Part shown: one piece after another, positions 1-6,016 of the stretch
How positions within the stretch are numbered: the stretch's first letter is position 1
Layout: every line of letters begins with the position of its first letter
Assembly (NCBI GenBank): GCA_900771305.1
Contig: CAAGNL010000486.1
Coordinates: 1-7,505 of the forward strand
Length of the DNA: 7,505 bases
DNA from: Kiritimatiellia bacterium
GTDB taxonomy: Bacteria; Verrucomicrobiota; Kiritimatiellia; RFP12; UBA1067
Direction: 5' to 3'
Notes under the pieces: model-generated
Database searches by the model: none
The model's input: only the letters and a program-made list of their open reading frames with translations
Told to the model about the DNA's origin: nothing
Program-made: the position numbers and the translations under genes

Positions 1-2
1 AG

Positions 3-89
3 GCGCATGAAGTGAAACACGGAACTCGTCCCCCGTGTGTCGAGCGCTCATGGACTGATGCGAAATCCCCGGATGTTCAGAAAATGTAA
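3..89 (+). CDS. Possible C-terminal tail of a gene entering from the left
   Basis: One forward frame is open from the window edge to a TAA at 87-89, giving about 28 residues that begin AHEVKHG and end SPDVQKM. The other two forward frames stop within the first 15 bases. The residues look plausible as a protein tail, but 28 codons without a stop can arise by chance and I do not recognise a family. If it is real, its stop lies just upstream of the module 1 promoter. Confidence 0.25.
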   Translation, partial: AHEVKHGTRPPCVERSWTDAKSPDVQKM

Positions 90-101
90 AACAATCGTTC
101 G

Positions 102-132
102 TTGTTGTTATCGACGTGAAAATTGATATAAT
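102..132 (+). promoter_or_regulatory. Promoter of toxin-antitoxin module 1
   Basis: A perfect TATAAT lies at 127-132 and is preceded by TGA at 124-126, which makes an extended -10. Two -35 choices exist: TTGTTG at 102-107 (19-bp spacer) or TTGTTA at 105-110 (16-bp spacer, four of six consensus bases). Transcription would start near 139, about 19 nt before the ATG at 158. AACAA (90-94) and TTGTT (102-106) form short inverted arms overlapping the -35 and could be an operator for autoregulation, but five-base arms are weak evidence. Confidence 0.6.
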
Positions 133-157
133 AGTAATGTTTTTTGATGGAGAAGTT

Positions 158-358
158 ATGTCTTCAGATGAAGGCACGGATGATTTTATGGTAACATCAA
201 GCATAACAGAGAGTTTTGCGATCCGCGACGAGAAGGAAGCGAAAGTTTTTATCTCGGCGTTCTTGTTGGATTCACGCTCGACCGTTCCGCCTGCACGCAA
301 GCGGAACAGGAGACTTGTCGATAGCGTCAAGGATGTTGAGGAGGTTTGCCATGCCTAA
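158..358 (+). CDS. Small protein of unknown family, first gene of a three-gene PIN toxin-antitoxin operon
   Basis: This encodes 66 residues, MSSDEGTD to DVEEVCHA. I do not recognise the family. The N-terminus is acidic; the middle is a likely helix (IRDEKEAKVFISAFL); then comes a basic PARKRNRR patch and an acidic helix. I chose the ATG at 158 because GGAG at 149-152 lies at good spacing and because the in-frame GTG at 116 falls upstream of the -10 box, so it would not be in the transcript. The stop overlaps the next gene by 8 bp, which implies translational coupling. By position it could be an extra antitoxin component, the DNA-binding half of a split antitoxin, or an accessory regulator. 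These roles are inference from context only. Confidence 0.65.
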   Translation: MSSDEGTDDFMVTSSITESFAIRDEKEAKVFISAFLLDSRSTVPPARKRNRRLVDSVKDVEEVCHA

Positions 359-629
359 ATTGATGGGGAAAGAGGAATGGACTGTTGCACTGGAAAGTGC
401 GAGGCGCTCTAACCGTGTTTGGCGTCAACATGTGGTTGGATCTGGTGATGAAGCGATTCTTGCTTTACCTGAAGCAGGCTCATTTGAAGTGATTTTCGTA
501 GAAATCGCCGAGCCGGAAGAAAAACGGCGCAAGACATCGGCAAAGTCCATGATAGGTTTCGGGAAACGGTTTCATGCGCCGAGACCTACAGATGAATGGA
601 TGAAAGAACTTCGTGAGGGTGAAGACTGA
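351..629 (+). CDS. Antitoxin-like protein paired with a PIN toxin (VapB/Phd-type role)
   Basis: This encodes 92 residues. The start is the ATG at 351, six bases after a strong AGGAGG (339-344); upstream in-frame codons are inside the previous gene and have no such site. The protein begins MPKLMGKEEW. Its basic C-terminal third (about residues 58-92) contains EKRRKTSAKSMIGFGKRF and then TDEWMKELREGED. That ending resembles the toxin-neutralising tail common in antitoxins of PIN toxins: a short helix and a linker, then a W-M-x-E-L-R-E-G-E helix. The N-terminal part does not show an obvious ribbon-helix-helix or AbrB fold by eye. Its stop shares one base with the start of the PIN gene, as expected for coupled antitoxin and toxin production. 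It should bind and block the neighbouring RNase. The function is inferred from tail and position. Confidence 0.75.
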   Translation: MPKLMGKEEWTVALESARRSNRVWRQHVVGSGDEAILALPEAGSFEVIFVEIAEPEEKRRKTSAKSMIGFGKRFHAPRPTDEWMKELREGED

Positions 630-1060
630 TGAATTGGGTTGTCGATACTTGCGTTCTTCTGGATATCCTGGACGAGATATCGCCTTTTGCGGAAGCGGCG
701 GCGGAAACCTTGGATGCGAAAGTAGAGGAAGGTGAGTTGACTGTTGCCCCAATAACTTATGTGGAGTTGGCGCCGGCGTTCAATGGTGATCGGGCGATGC
801 AGGATTTGTTTCTCCGAAATGTTGGAGTGAACATTGATTTTGAAGGAAACGCCGCCGCCGTCTTTACTGCGCATAAAGCATGGTGCGAGCATATCATGCG
901 CAAACGCTCTGGAGTGGAGAAGAAACGTCCAATAGCCGATGCAATGATAGGTGCTTATGCGATGCGAAAAGGCGGTCTCATCACTCGTAATGAGGCGGAC
1001 TTCAAGACTCTTTATCCTAACCTGACGATCTTCAATCCTGTTTCGTCAGGGTCATGTTAA
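629..1060 (+). CDS. PIN-domain ribonuclease toxin, VapC-like
   Basis: This is a 143-residue single-domain protein of usual VapC length. The acidic residues of the PIN fold are visible: D6 in WVVDTCVLLD, E46 in TYVEL, D104 in PIADAMIGAYA and D124 in NEADF. They would bind Mg2+ or Mn2+ and cleave RNA. The typical 'L-I-T-R-N-x-x-D-F' strand and the closing 'LYPNLTIFNP' strand are both present, so the domain is complete. The usual Asp before the last motif is Asn (N121), a common variation. The start overlaps the antitoxin stop (TGATG), and there is no separate promoter. VapC enzymes known elsewhere cut initiator tRNA or the rRNA sarcin-ricin loop; the target here cannot be told. The gene appears intact and functional. 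Confidence 0.9.
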   Translation: MNWVVDTCVLLDILDEISPFAEAAAETLDAKVEEGELTVAPITYVELAPAFNGDRAMQDLFLRNVGVNIDFEGNAAAVFTAHKAWCEHIMRKRSGVEKKRPIADAMIGAYAMRKGGLITRNEADFKTLYPNLTIFNPVSSGSC

Positions 1061-1185
1061 ACCATTTTCACATCAGTAACCAGACAATGAAAGGAAGAAA
1101 AGAGAACTGATTGAAACGATATACCGATCGTAGTGCTGAAAACGTTCGGCTTCTCCACTTGGTTAGTTGTTAGTAAGAACGTTTA

Positions 1186-1271
1186 GGGGGCAACGCGGCT
1201 GGAAGCCGCGTCTCCATGGGAGAGACCGAGTATCCCGCCGCGCTACAGGGGGTTGCGTCGCTCCGCGACGG
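1186..1271. repeat. GC-rich intergenic block with two perfect hairpins, probable dispersed repeat
   Basis: The 275 bp between the two modules (1061-1335) hold no convincing gene. Inside is a GC-rich block that contrasts with its AT-richer surroundings. Hairpin one is ACGCGGCT (1193-1200), loop GGA, AGCCGCGT (1204-1211), an 8-bp perfect stem. Hairpin two is CGTCGC (1256-1261), loop TCC, GCGACG (1265-1270), a 6-bp perfect stem. Both loops are three bases. Neither stem is followed by a T tract, so intrinsic terminators are unlikely. The block resembles REP-like or other dispersed intergenic elements, but only one copy is in the window, so 'repeat' is an inference. Confidence 0.45.
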
Positions 1272-1275
1272 AACT

Positions 1276-1306
1276 TTGACATGGGAAACGGGAATTGTGG
1301 TACAAT
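1276..1306 (+). promoter_or_regulatory. Promoter of the DUF433/DUF5615 module
   Basis: A consensus TTGACA lies at 1276-1281 and TACAAT at 1301-1306, with a 19-bp spacer. The -10 is preceded by TGG (1298-1300), so it is an extended -10. Transcription would begin near 1313, leaving about 23 nt of leader that includes AGGAGG (1322-1327) ahead of the ATG at 1336. The -35 starts only five bases after the upstream hairpin block. Confidence 0.7.
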
Positions 1307-1335
1307 AGCCCCAGAAAACAAAGGAGGGTGCAGAC

Positions 1336-1581
1336 ATGTATTCCCTGAACGAGAGAATTGAAGTGAATCCGGCGGTTTGCCACGGCAAGCCGGTCGTGCG
1401 GGGCACTCGTGTTCTGCTTGCACAGTTATTGGGTGCATTGGCAGGTGGAGATTCCATTGAAGACGTGCTGGCGGACTATCCAAGCGTTACTGCGGAGGAC
1501 TTGTCTGCGGTTTTCGCCTTTGCTGGTTCGCTTGCGCAGTTTGAGGACATCCCGTATTCGGAGTCGGTAGTCGCGCAATGA
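1336..1581 (+). CDS. DUF433 family antitoxin
   Basis: This encodes 81 residues. The start is set by AGGAGG at 1322-1327. The DUF433 signature is clear: 'R-I-E-V-N-P' at residues 7-12, 'GKPVVRGTRV' at 17-26, and the helix-turn-helix-like stretch with 'D-S-I-E-D-V-L-A-D-Y-P' (39-49) followed by 'TAEDLSAVFAFAG'. DUF433 proteins are small DNA-binding proteins that usually sit directly before a DUF5615 PIN-like gene and act as its antitoxin and probable autorepressor. That is exactly the arrangement here: the stop overlaps the next start as ATGA (1578-1581). The copy looks intact even though its partner carries a stop codon, so it may still act as a regulator. Confidence 0.9.
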   Translation: MYSLNERIEVNPAVCHGKPVVRGTRVLLAQLLGALAGGDSIEDVLADYPSVTAEDLSAVFAFAGSLAQFEDIPYSESVVAQ

Positions 1582-1925
1582 AGTTTCTCCTCGATGAGAA
1601 CTTTCCCTGCTCTTCCGCAAACTTCATAGAGTCATGCGGACATGAGGCGGTGCGGTTTGATGATGTCTGCGATTATGGCGCAGATGATGAGACGGTGTTT
1701 GCGACGGCTCAGCGGCTTGGGGCGGCGATACTTACTTCTGATTGAGACTTCTATCACACAATCCCTCTATTGCACCCTGTCCACGCAGGGATTGTCGTTG
1801 TGGCGCTTCGCCAACCAAATCGCGCTGCGATTAACAGCCGCCTGAAATGGTTTATGGATAACATCGAGGAGCCTTTGAACAATCGCGTTTTTGTTCTCCG
1901 CGACTTTACATATCGAGTTCGATAG
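1578..1925 (+). pseudogene. DUF5615 PIN-like toxin interrupted by one in-frame TGA
   Basis: Read from the ATG at 1578, the frame gives MKFLLDENFP (D6, the first catalytic acid of this PIN-like family) and continues through 'GADDETVFATAQRLGAAILTSD'. It then meets TGA at 1743-1745 (codon 56). It resumes in the same frame with 'DFYHTIPLLHP', 'GIVVVALRQPNRAAI' and 'NRVFVLRDFTYRVR', up to a TAG at 1923-1925. The total would be 115 codons, the normal size. In the family the interrupted motif is T-x-D-x-D-F, with Arg or Lys often at the middle position, so CGA to TGA is the simplest change. No frameshift or other damage is visible, so the lesion is recent, or the stop is read through, or it is a sequence error. 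The truncated product (55 aa) would lack half the fold. Family assignment is strong; loss of function is inferred. Confidence 0.85.
1758..1795 (+). other. Perfect 9-bp stem-loop just downstream of the in-frame TGA
   Basis: ACAATCCCT (1758-1766) is exactly complementary to AGGGATTGT (1787-1795), with a 20-nt loop. The stem begins 12 nt after the TGA at 1743-1745. Its two arms encode conserved family residues (T-I-P and G-I-V), so the pairing may be a by-product of coding. The spacing is nevertheless in the range where RNA structures can promote stop-codon readthrough. The symmetry is seen directly; any function is speculation. Confidence 0.4.
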
Positions 1926-2202
1926 ATTGGAAATAATGACCACCATCCATAACGCCATCGCAGGAAACGCGCGTCTGAATTTCAAGACCTCCAATACTCC
2001 AAAACTCCCAGCAGCGCAAGTTTCCTGTAATGGGGTCAGCAACTGTAAAGGGTCTACGGGGGCCTGTCCCCAGCGGTTTCAAGGTGAGGGAGATGCAGTC
2101 TTCACTCATTGGCTGAATCGCTTCGAGTTGAAAACGGAAAACCGCTCCCGAAACAACGGAAGCGGGCAGAGATTCATTGCCTCAAACGGTGATTCGCGTC
2201 AT
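1906..2202 (-). pseudogene. Interrupted minus-strand reading frame, unrecognised gene remnant
   Basis: The stretch 1926-2310 has no convincing plus-strand gene. On the minus strand, one frame reads as protein: from about 2227 'SDPKFGSWMTRITV', a TGA at 2182-2184, then 'GNESLPASVVSGAVFRFQLE' and on through 'SLTLKPLGTGPRRPFTV', 'PITGNLRCWEFW' and 'GGLEIQTRV', ending ELDM and TAA (1906-1908). Alternation of hydrophobic and polar residues suggests a beta-rich domain. The first Met after the TGA is at 2107-2109, giving 67 residues; another ATG before the TGA is at 2200-2202. The same frame is closed by a TAG at 2290-2292, so an N-terminal part is missing or shifted. It overlaps the end of the DUF5615 frame tail to tail by 20 bp. 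I cannot name the family. A decayed gene fragment is my preferred reading, but a chance frame is possible. Confidence 0.35.
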
Positions 2203-2319
2203 CCAACTGCCGAATTTAGGATCACTATAACATACGGCTGAAATCAAGCCCAGATCTAAACTTTTGCAAAAAAGACTCGGTGCACCCAACTAAAATTCGG
2301 TAACGACCAAGAGTCACAA

Positions 2320-2350
2320 TTGACAAGGTGGGGGGTGACAATGTTAAGAT
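2320..2350 (+). promoter_or_regulatory. Promoter of the large surface protein
   Basis: A consensus TTGACA lies at 2320-2325, followed 19 bp later by TAAGAT at 2345-2350 (four of six -10 bases). TGT at 2342-2344 supplies the extended -10 TG. Transcription would start near 2357, about 39 nt before the ATG at 2396. The layout matches the promoters upstream of positions 158 and 1336, which supports it. Confidence 0.55.
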
Positions 2351-2395
2351 ATAGTGCATTGTCATTTTAGGCGTAAAAGCGGAAGCGAGGTCTGT

Positions 2396-5300
2396 ATGGA
2401 AACGAGCGTGGAACATCGGAACGGACGGGCGGGTTGGGCGCGCGCGGGTTGGACCGCGTGCGTGCTGGGGTGCATGGTCCCGGCGCTGCTGTGGGGCGAA
2501 GAGACCACCCCGGCGGAACGCGCGTTCACGTCCGCCCAGACGGTGGACGAGGTGATTGCCGGCGACACGGCCGTGCGCATCGCCGTACCCGCGAACACGT
2601 TCGTCTCCTTCACGGGCGCGAACACCTACACGGGCGGCACGGTGATCGAGAGTGGCGGCGTGATCGTCTCGAACGTGACGGCGCTCGGGACGGGTCCGAT
2701 CACGTGCGCGAACGGCACGGCGATCCGCGTGTGCGTGGACTTTGCGGACCACACGGGCGGCCTCCAGGAACTCATCGACCGCATCACGGTGAAGCCGGTG
2801 GCGGAGGGCGAGCCGTGGGTCTCCTTCCAGCTGATGGCGGGCGGCCTCACGAACGACGTGGACTTTTCGAAGCAACCCTACCTCTGGCTCGGCGCGCCGG
2901 GCGTCGGCAGCAAGTCGCAGCCCTTCAAGGGCACGCTCGTCCCCTACGGCAACGAGTACCGCTTCGGCTATGCGCAGAGCGCGAACAACGAGGCGCGCGG
3001 CCTCGATTTCGGCGCCGTCCTGACCGACGCGCCGGACGGAACGCCCCGCCGCGTGCTGCTGCGCGGGCCGGGCGTCACGACGCTCAACGGCGGCACGTAC
3101 ACGGGCGGCATCGTCGTGGAGGGGCCGGCCTATCTCGCCCTGAACGGGCCTGCTTCGATCGGCGTGTCGACGAACCTGACGCTCCGGGGCGGCGCACACG
3201 CCAACTTCAAGAATGCGAACATGACTTATCCGGCGAACCTTGAAATCCGCAACGAGGGGACGAACGGCTTTCATTCCTGCGGCGCCGACACGACCGTCTG
3301 CACGGTCTTCAAGGGCCCGATCACGGGCTGGGGCAAGATCCGCCTCACCGATCAGGGCGGCGTACGCTTCACGAGCGCGTCGAACACGTTCACGGGAACG
3401 CTGGAACTCGAGAACGCGCACGCAACCCACGGCATCGAGATCGGCATCGGCGACGGCGCGAACTGCAGCTGGGCGGGGGACAAGATCGTCCAGCCGAGCT
3501 CCTGGAGCGGGTCGATGCGGACGAACAACTTCGTGCAGATCACCTGCGACGACGATTTCACGCTGGAGACCGATCTCGGCACGACGGGCGGGCGGCTCGT
3601 CAAGAAGGGGGCGGGCACGCTCACGCTCGCGAAGGCGTTCGCCCGTTCGCCGATCCGCGCCGACATGCCCGTCCTCGAAATCCTCGGCGGCACGGTCCGC
3701 TGCCCGTCGAGGGCGCCGGCCGCCGCCCCGGGGCTCGCCTTCTTCAAGAACGGCGCGACGCTCGACCTGGGCGGCGCCGCCGCGGCGAACCTGTGGCTGC
3801 CCTACGGCAACGGCAACGTCGTCAACCCCGCCGGCGGGGCGATGGCCTTCGAGGGGACGGCCAACGCGCAGACGGCGTTCGAGGGCACGCTCGCGGGCAA
3901 CGTGGCGGTGCACGTGGCGGGGAGCGAGCCGTGGCAGGTGGGGCGGGACACGCAGATCGACGGGACGCTGGCGGTCGACGCCGGCTACGTGCGCGTGAAC
4001 GCGGGCTTCACGGTCGAGGGGCTGGACGTGGGCGCGCGGGCGCGCCTCCTCATCAACTCGGACATCCCGACGGCGGCCGGCCTGAAGATGGAGATCTGGT
4101 GCAACGGCAATACCAAGTCCTGGAGCGGGAGCGACCATGCCGCGAAGTTCGCCACGGCCCGCGCGGAGATGGCGAAGCGCAACCCGGACGCAATCGGCGA
4201 CATGGCCAACTTTCTCGACGGGACGTTCGTCTCGGGGCCGAATCCGTCCCAGACGCCGGAACCCAATGCGTTCACGGCGGTCCTCGGCAGCGGTCCGAAC
4301 AACTTCATCGCCCGCTTCACGGGCTACTTCCTCGCCGAGACGGAGGGGACGTACACGTTCCAGGTCTACGCCGACGACGCCGGGCGGATCACGCTCGACG
4401 GGACGAACACGGTCGTCGACGTGGCGGCGGGTACCAAGGACGCCGCCGGCGGAGGGAGCGTGTGGCTGGCGGCGGGGTGGCATCCGATCGAGGTCCTCTT
4501 CAACGAGGAAGGCGGCTGGGAGTACATCCGCGTGACGATGAAGGCACCGGGCGCGGCGGCGTTCGAGACACTGCCCCTGCGCCTCCTTTCCGTCTGGAAC
4601 GGGAAGGGGACGGTCCTCCCGCGCGTGACGGGCGTGGGCGCGCTCGAACTGATGCCGGGCGCCGTCTGGCCGGACGGGATGGGGCTTGCGGACTTCACGG
4701 GCACGCTCGTCGCCAACGACCGGACCGCCGAGCCGGACGTGGGGACCGTCACGCCTGCCACGGCGTCCCTCGTCTACGCGGGCGACGGTTCGCTTTCCCA
4801 TGACTGGACGACGAAGGGCCTTGCCGTCTGCGAATCGATCGACGTCGCGACAATCGGTGGCCAGAAGGACACGTGGGGCTCGCTCAACACGGCGGCGCCG
4901 ATACCGCTCGACAAGCCGTTCACGGTCGCGTTCGACTTCTCGGCCGTCGAGCCGTGGAACGGGAACGGCGCGCGGGGTGACGGGTTCGCGCTCGTCCTCC
5001 ACGATGGGACGGTGGGCTACCACGGCGGGACCTTCAACTACGGCTCCGGCGCGCGGCTCAATGAGAAGAGCGCCTACGGCATGCAGTTCTACCTCATCCC
5101 GTCTTGGAGCTATTTCGCCTGGGTGCGCGACAACCAGGCGCTCGGCGCCGTCGTGACGAACGCGGCGGAGAAGGCGTTCACGATGGACAAGCTCTTCAAC
5201 AGCCCGGCGCGCGCCACGCTCGCGTGGGACGGCAAGAATCTGGTCGCGACGCTGGAGAAGGGCGCCGCCCGGTGGTGTTCCACGAACGCCTCTGCGGCGG

Positions 5301-5857
5301 CAGATCTCCCCGCGCGCTTCCCGAACGGCGCGTACCTCGGCATCTGGGGGCAGAACGGCGGCTACTACACGGCCCTGCGCATCGAGAAGCTCTCGCTCGA
5401 CCACGGCGGGATGCCCGAGGCGACGCCGAAGAAGGTCTTCAACGGGACGCTCGGCCTCACGAACGGCACCGTGACGGCCGTGCAGGCGGGACGCATCCAG
5501 GCGGAGCTTGCGGCCGGCCTTGCCGTGTCGGGCGCGGCGACGCTCACGACCGCAGAGGGGTGTACGCTCGTCTGCACGGGCACGTCCTGGTCGTTCGACC
5601 TCGCCAACCCGGCGGCGAAGCTCACGTGCGTGGGCGCGCTCACGTTCCCGACGGCGCCCATCACGGTAGACGTAACGGCGGGCGAGGCGACGGCGCGCAC
5701 GCGCGTGCTGGCGGACCTCACGGGCGTGGCGGACGGCGCGGCGCAGGGGCTTTCGTTCCGGCTCGCCGACGACCTCCCCGCCGCCTGGAAGCTGCGGTAC
5801 CGGGACGGCCTCCTCTCGCTCACGGACGGCACGGGCACGGCGCTTATCCTGCGCTGA
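2396..5857 (+). CDS. Large secreted surface protein: beta-strand repeats, PA14 domain, L-type-lectin-like domain
   Basis: This encodes 1153 residues. The ATG at 2396 follows GAGG (2387-2390), and upstream in-frame codons lie at or before the predicted transcript start. Residues 1-34 look like a signal peptide: a basic segment, then 'ACVLGCMVPALLWG' before EETTP, so export is likely. Autotransporter-associated beta-strand repeats follow, clearest at 72-112 (FTGANTYTGGTVIESGGVIV) and 398-412 (GGRLVKKGAGTLTLA), with weaker ones near 219-270 and 308-355. A PA14-type sugar-binding domain spans about 560-732, with 'GYFLAETEGTYTF' (643-655) and the acidic pair D660-D661 in 'YADDAG'. An L-type/legume-lectin-like fold covers about 792-1005, marked by 'GDGFALVLHD' (861-870). 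The C-terminus (to 1153) is again beta-rich and ends GTALILR. I see no autotransporter barrel, LPXTG or PEP-CTERM anchor. A role in binding glycans at the cell surface is inferred. The gene is much more GC-rich than the left side of the window. Confidence 0.9.
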   Translation: METSVEHRNGRAGWARAGWTACVLGCMVPALLWGEETTPAERAFTSAQTVDEVIAGDTAVRIAVPANTFVSFTGANTYTGGTVIESGGVIVSNVTALGTGPITCANGTAIRVCVDFADHTGGLQELIDRITVKPVAEGEPWVSFQLMAGGLTNDVDFSKQPYLWLGAPGVGSKSQPFKGTLVPYGNEYRFGYAQSANNEARGLDFGAVLTDAPDGTPRRVLLRGPGVTTLNGGTYTGGIVVEGPAYLALNGPASIGVSTNLTLRGGAHANFKNANMTYPANLEIRNEGTNGFHSCGADTTVCTVFKGPITGWGKIRLTDQGGVRFTSASNTFTGTLELENAHATHGIEIGIGDGANCSWAGDKIVQPSSWSGSMRTNNFVQITCDDDFTLETDLGTTGGRLVKKGAGTLTLAKAFARSPIRADMPVLEILGGTVRCPSRAPAAAPGLAFFKNGATLDLGGAAAANLWLPYGNGNVVNPAGGAMAFEGTANAQTAFEGTLAGNVAVHVAGSEPWQVGRDTQIDGTLAVDAGYVRVNAGFTVEGLDVGARARLLINSDIPTAAGLKMEIWCNGNTKSWSGSDHAAKFATARAEMAKRNPDAIGDMANFLDGTFVSGPNPSQTPEPNAFTAVLGSGPNNFIARFTGYFLAETEGTYTFQVYADDAGRITLDGTNTVVDVAAGTKDAAGGGSVWLAAGWHPIEVLFNEEGGWEYIRVTMKAPGAAAFETLPLRLLSVWNGKGTVLPRVTGVGALELMPGAVWPDGMGLADFTGTLVANDRTAEPDVGTVTPATASLVYAGDGSLSHDWTTKGLAVCESIDVATIGGQKDTWGSLNTAAPIPLDKPFTVAFDFSAVEPWNGNGARGDGFALVLHDGTVGYHGGTFNYGSGARLNEKSAYGMQFYLIPSWSYFAWVRDNQALGAVVTNAAEKAFTMDKLFNSPARATLAWDGKNLVATLEKGAARWCSTNASAAADLPARFPNGAYLGIWGQNGGYYTALRIEKLSLDHGGMPEATPKKVFNGTLGLTNGTVTAVQAGRIQAELAAGLAVSGAATLTTAEGCTLVCTGTSWSFDLANPAAKLTCVGALTFPTAPITVDVTAGEATARTRVLADLTGVADGAAQGLSFRLADDLPAAWKLRYRDGLLSLTDGTGTALILR

Positions 5858-6003
5858 CGAACGGTCCGCGTCCCTACCTCGCCGAGGCCGAGCAGGTCGC
5901 GCGCGACCGCACGTTCGTCCCCACGCAGGTGGCCTTGGAGGCGGACGAACAGGGCGTGTGGCTCGTCGCGCGCCCGAAGGGCACGGTCCTCCTCCTGCGC
6001 TGA
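5858..6003 (+). pseudogene. Leftover C-terminal tail of a second surface-protein gene
   Basis: After the surface-protein stop, a different frame continues with good codon bias: 'TNGPRPYLAEAEQVARDR', 'TFVPTQVALEADEQGVWLVA' and 'RPKGTVLLLR', ending in TGA at 6001-6003. Its ending GTVLLLR mirrors GTALILR of the main protein, and the last 27 bases of each (5831-5857 and 5977-6003) match at 22 positions. There is no start codon or ribosome site in the fragment. It most likely is what remains of a tandem paralogue, or of the older 3' end after recombination replaced the gene body. A frameshift near the end of the main gene is the alternative, but both ends look like true termini. Confidence 0.55.
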
Positions 6004-6016
6004 CCGCGTCCGCTTA

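Noticed and set aside
116..157. GTG at 116 as start of the first small gene
   Set aside because: It lies upstream of the TATAAT at 127-132, so it would not be transcribed from that promoter. The ATG at 158 has a GGAG site.
216..350. Upstream extension of the antitoxin frame to 216
   Set aside because: It would overlap the preceding gene almost fully in another phase, whereas AGGAGG at 339-344 fixes the start at 351.
1140..1184. Inverted repeat AAACGTT / AACGTTT
   Set aside because: Seven-base arms separated by 31 bases, partly because AACGTT is self-complementary; easily due to chance.
1193..1211. Hairpin as a rho-independent terminator for module 1
   Set aside because: The stem is strong but no run of T follows on either strand, and it lies over 130 bp from the toxin stop.
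1891..2241. Plus-strand 116-residue frame after the DUF5615 gene
   Set aside because: It starts inside the DUF5615 frame, has no ribosome site and reads less like protein than the opposite strand.
2453..2473. Lipoprotein signal (VLGC) in the surface protein
   Set aside because: The -2 residue Leu is atypical for a lipobox, and the hydrophobic stretch continues past the Cys, which fits ordinary signal peptidase I cleavage better.
3240..3998. Long plus-strand frames in other phases inside the surface protein (also near 2434-3243 and 3793-4803)
   Set aside because: They have Arg/Ser/Gly-rich shadow composition, no ribosome sites and no domains, while the main frame carries clear domains.
2225..5404. 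A 1059-residue open frame on the minus strand opposite the surface protein
   Set aside because: It is very rich in Arg, Ala, Asp and His and has no recognisable domain. Long antisense frames are expected opposite a gene with strong G/C third-position bias.
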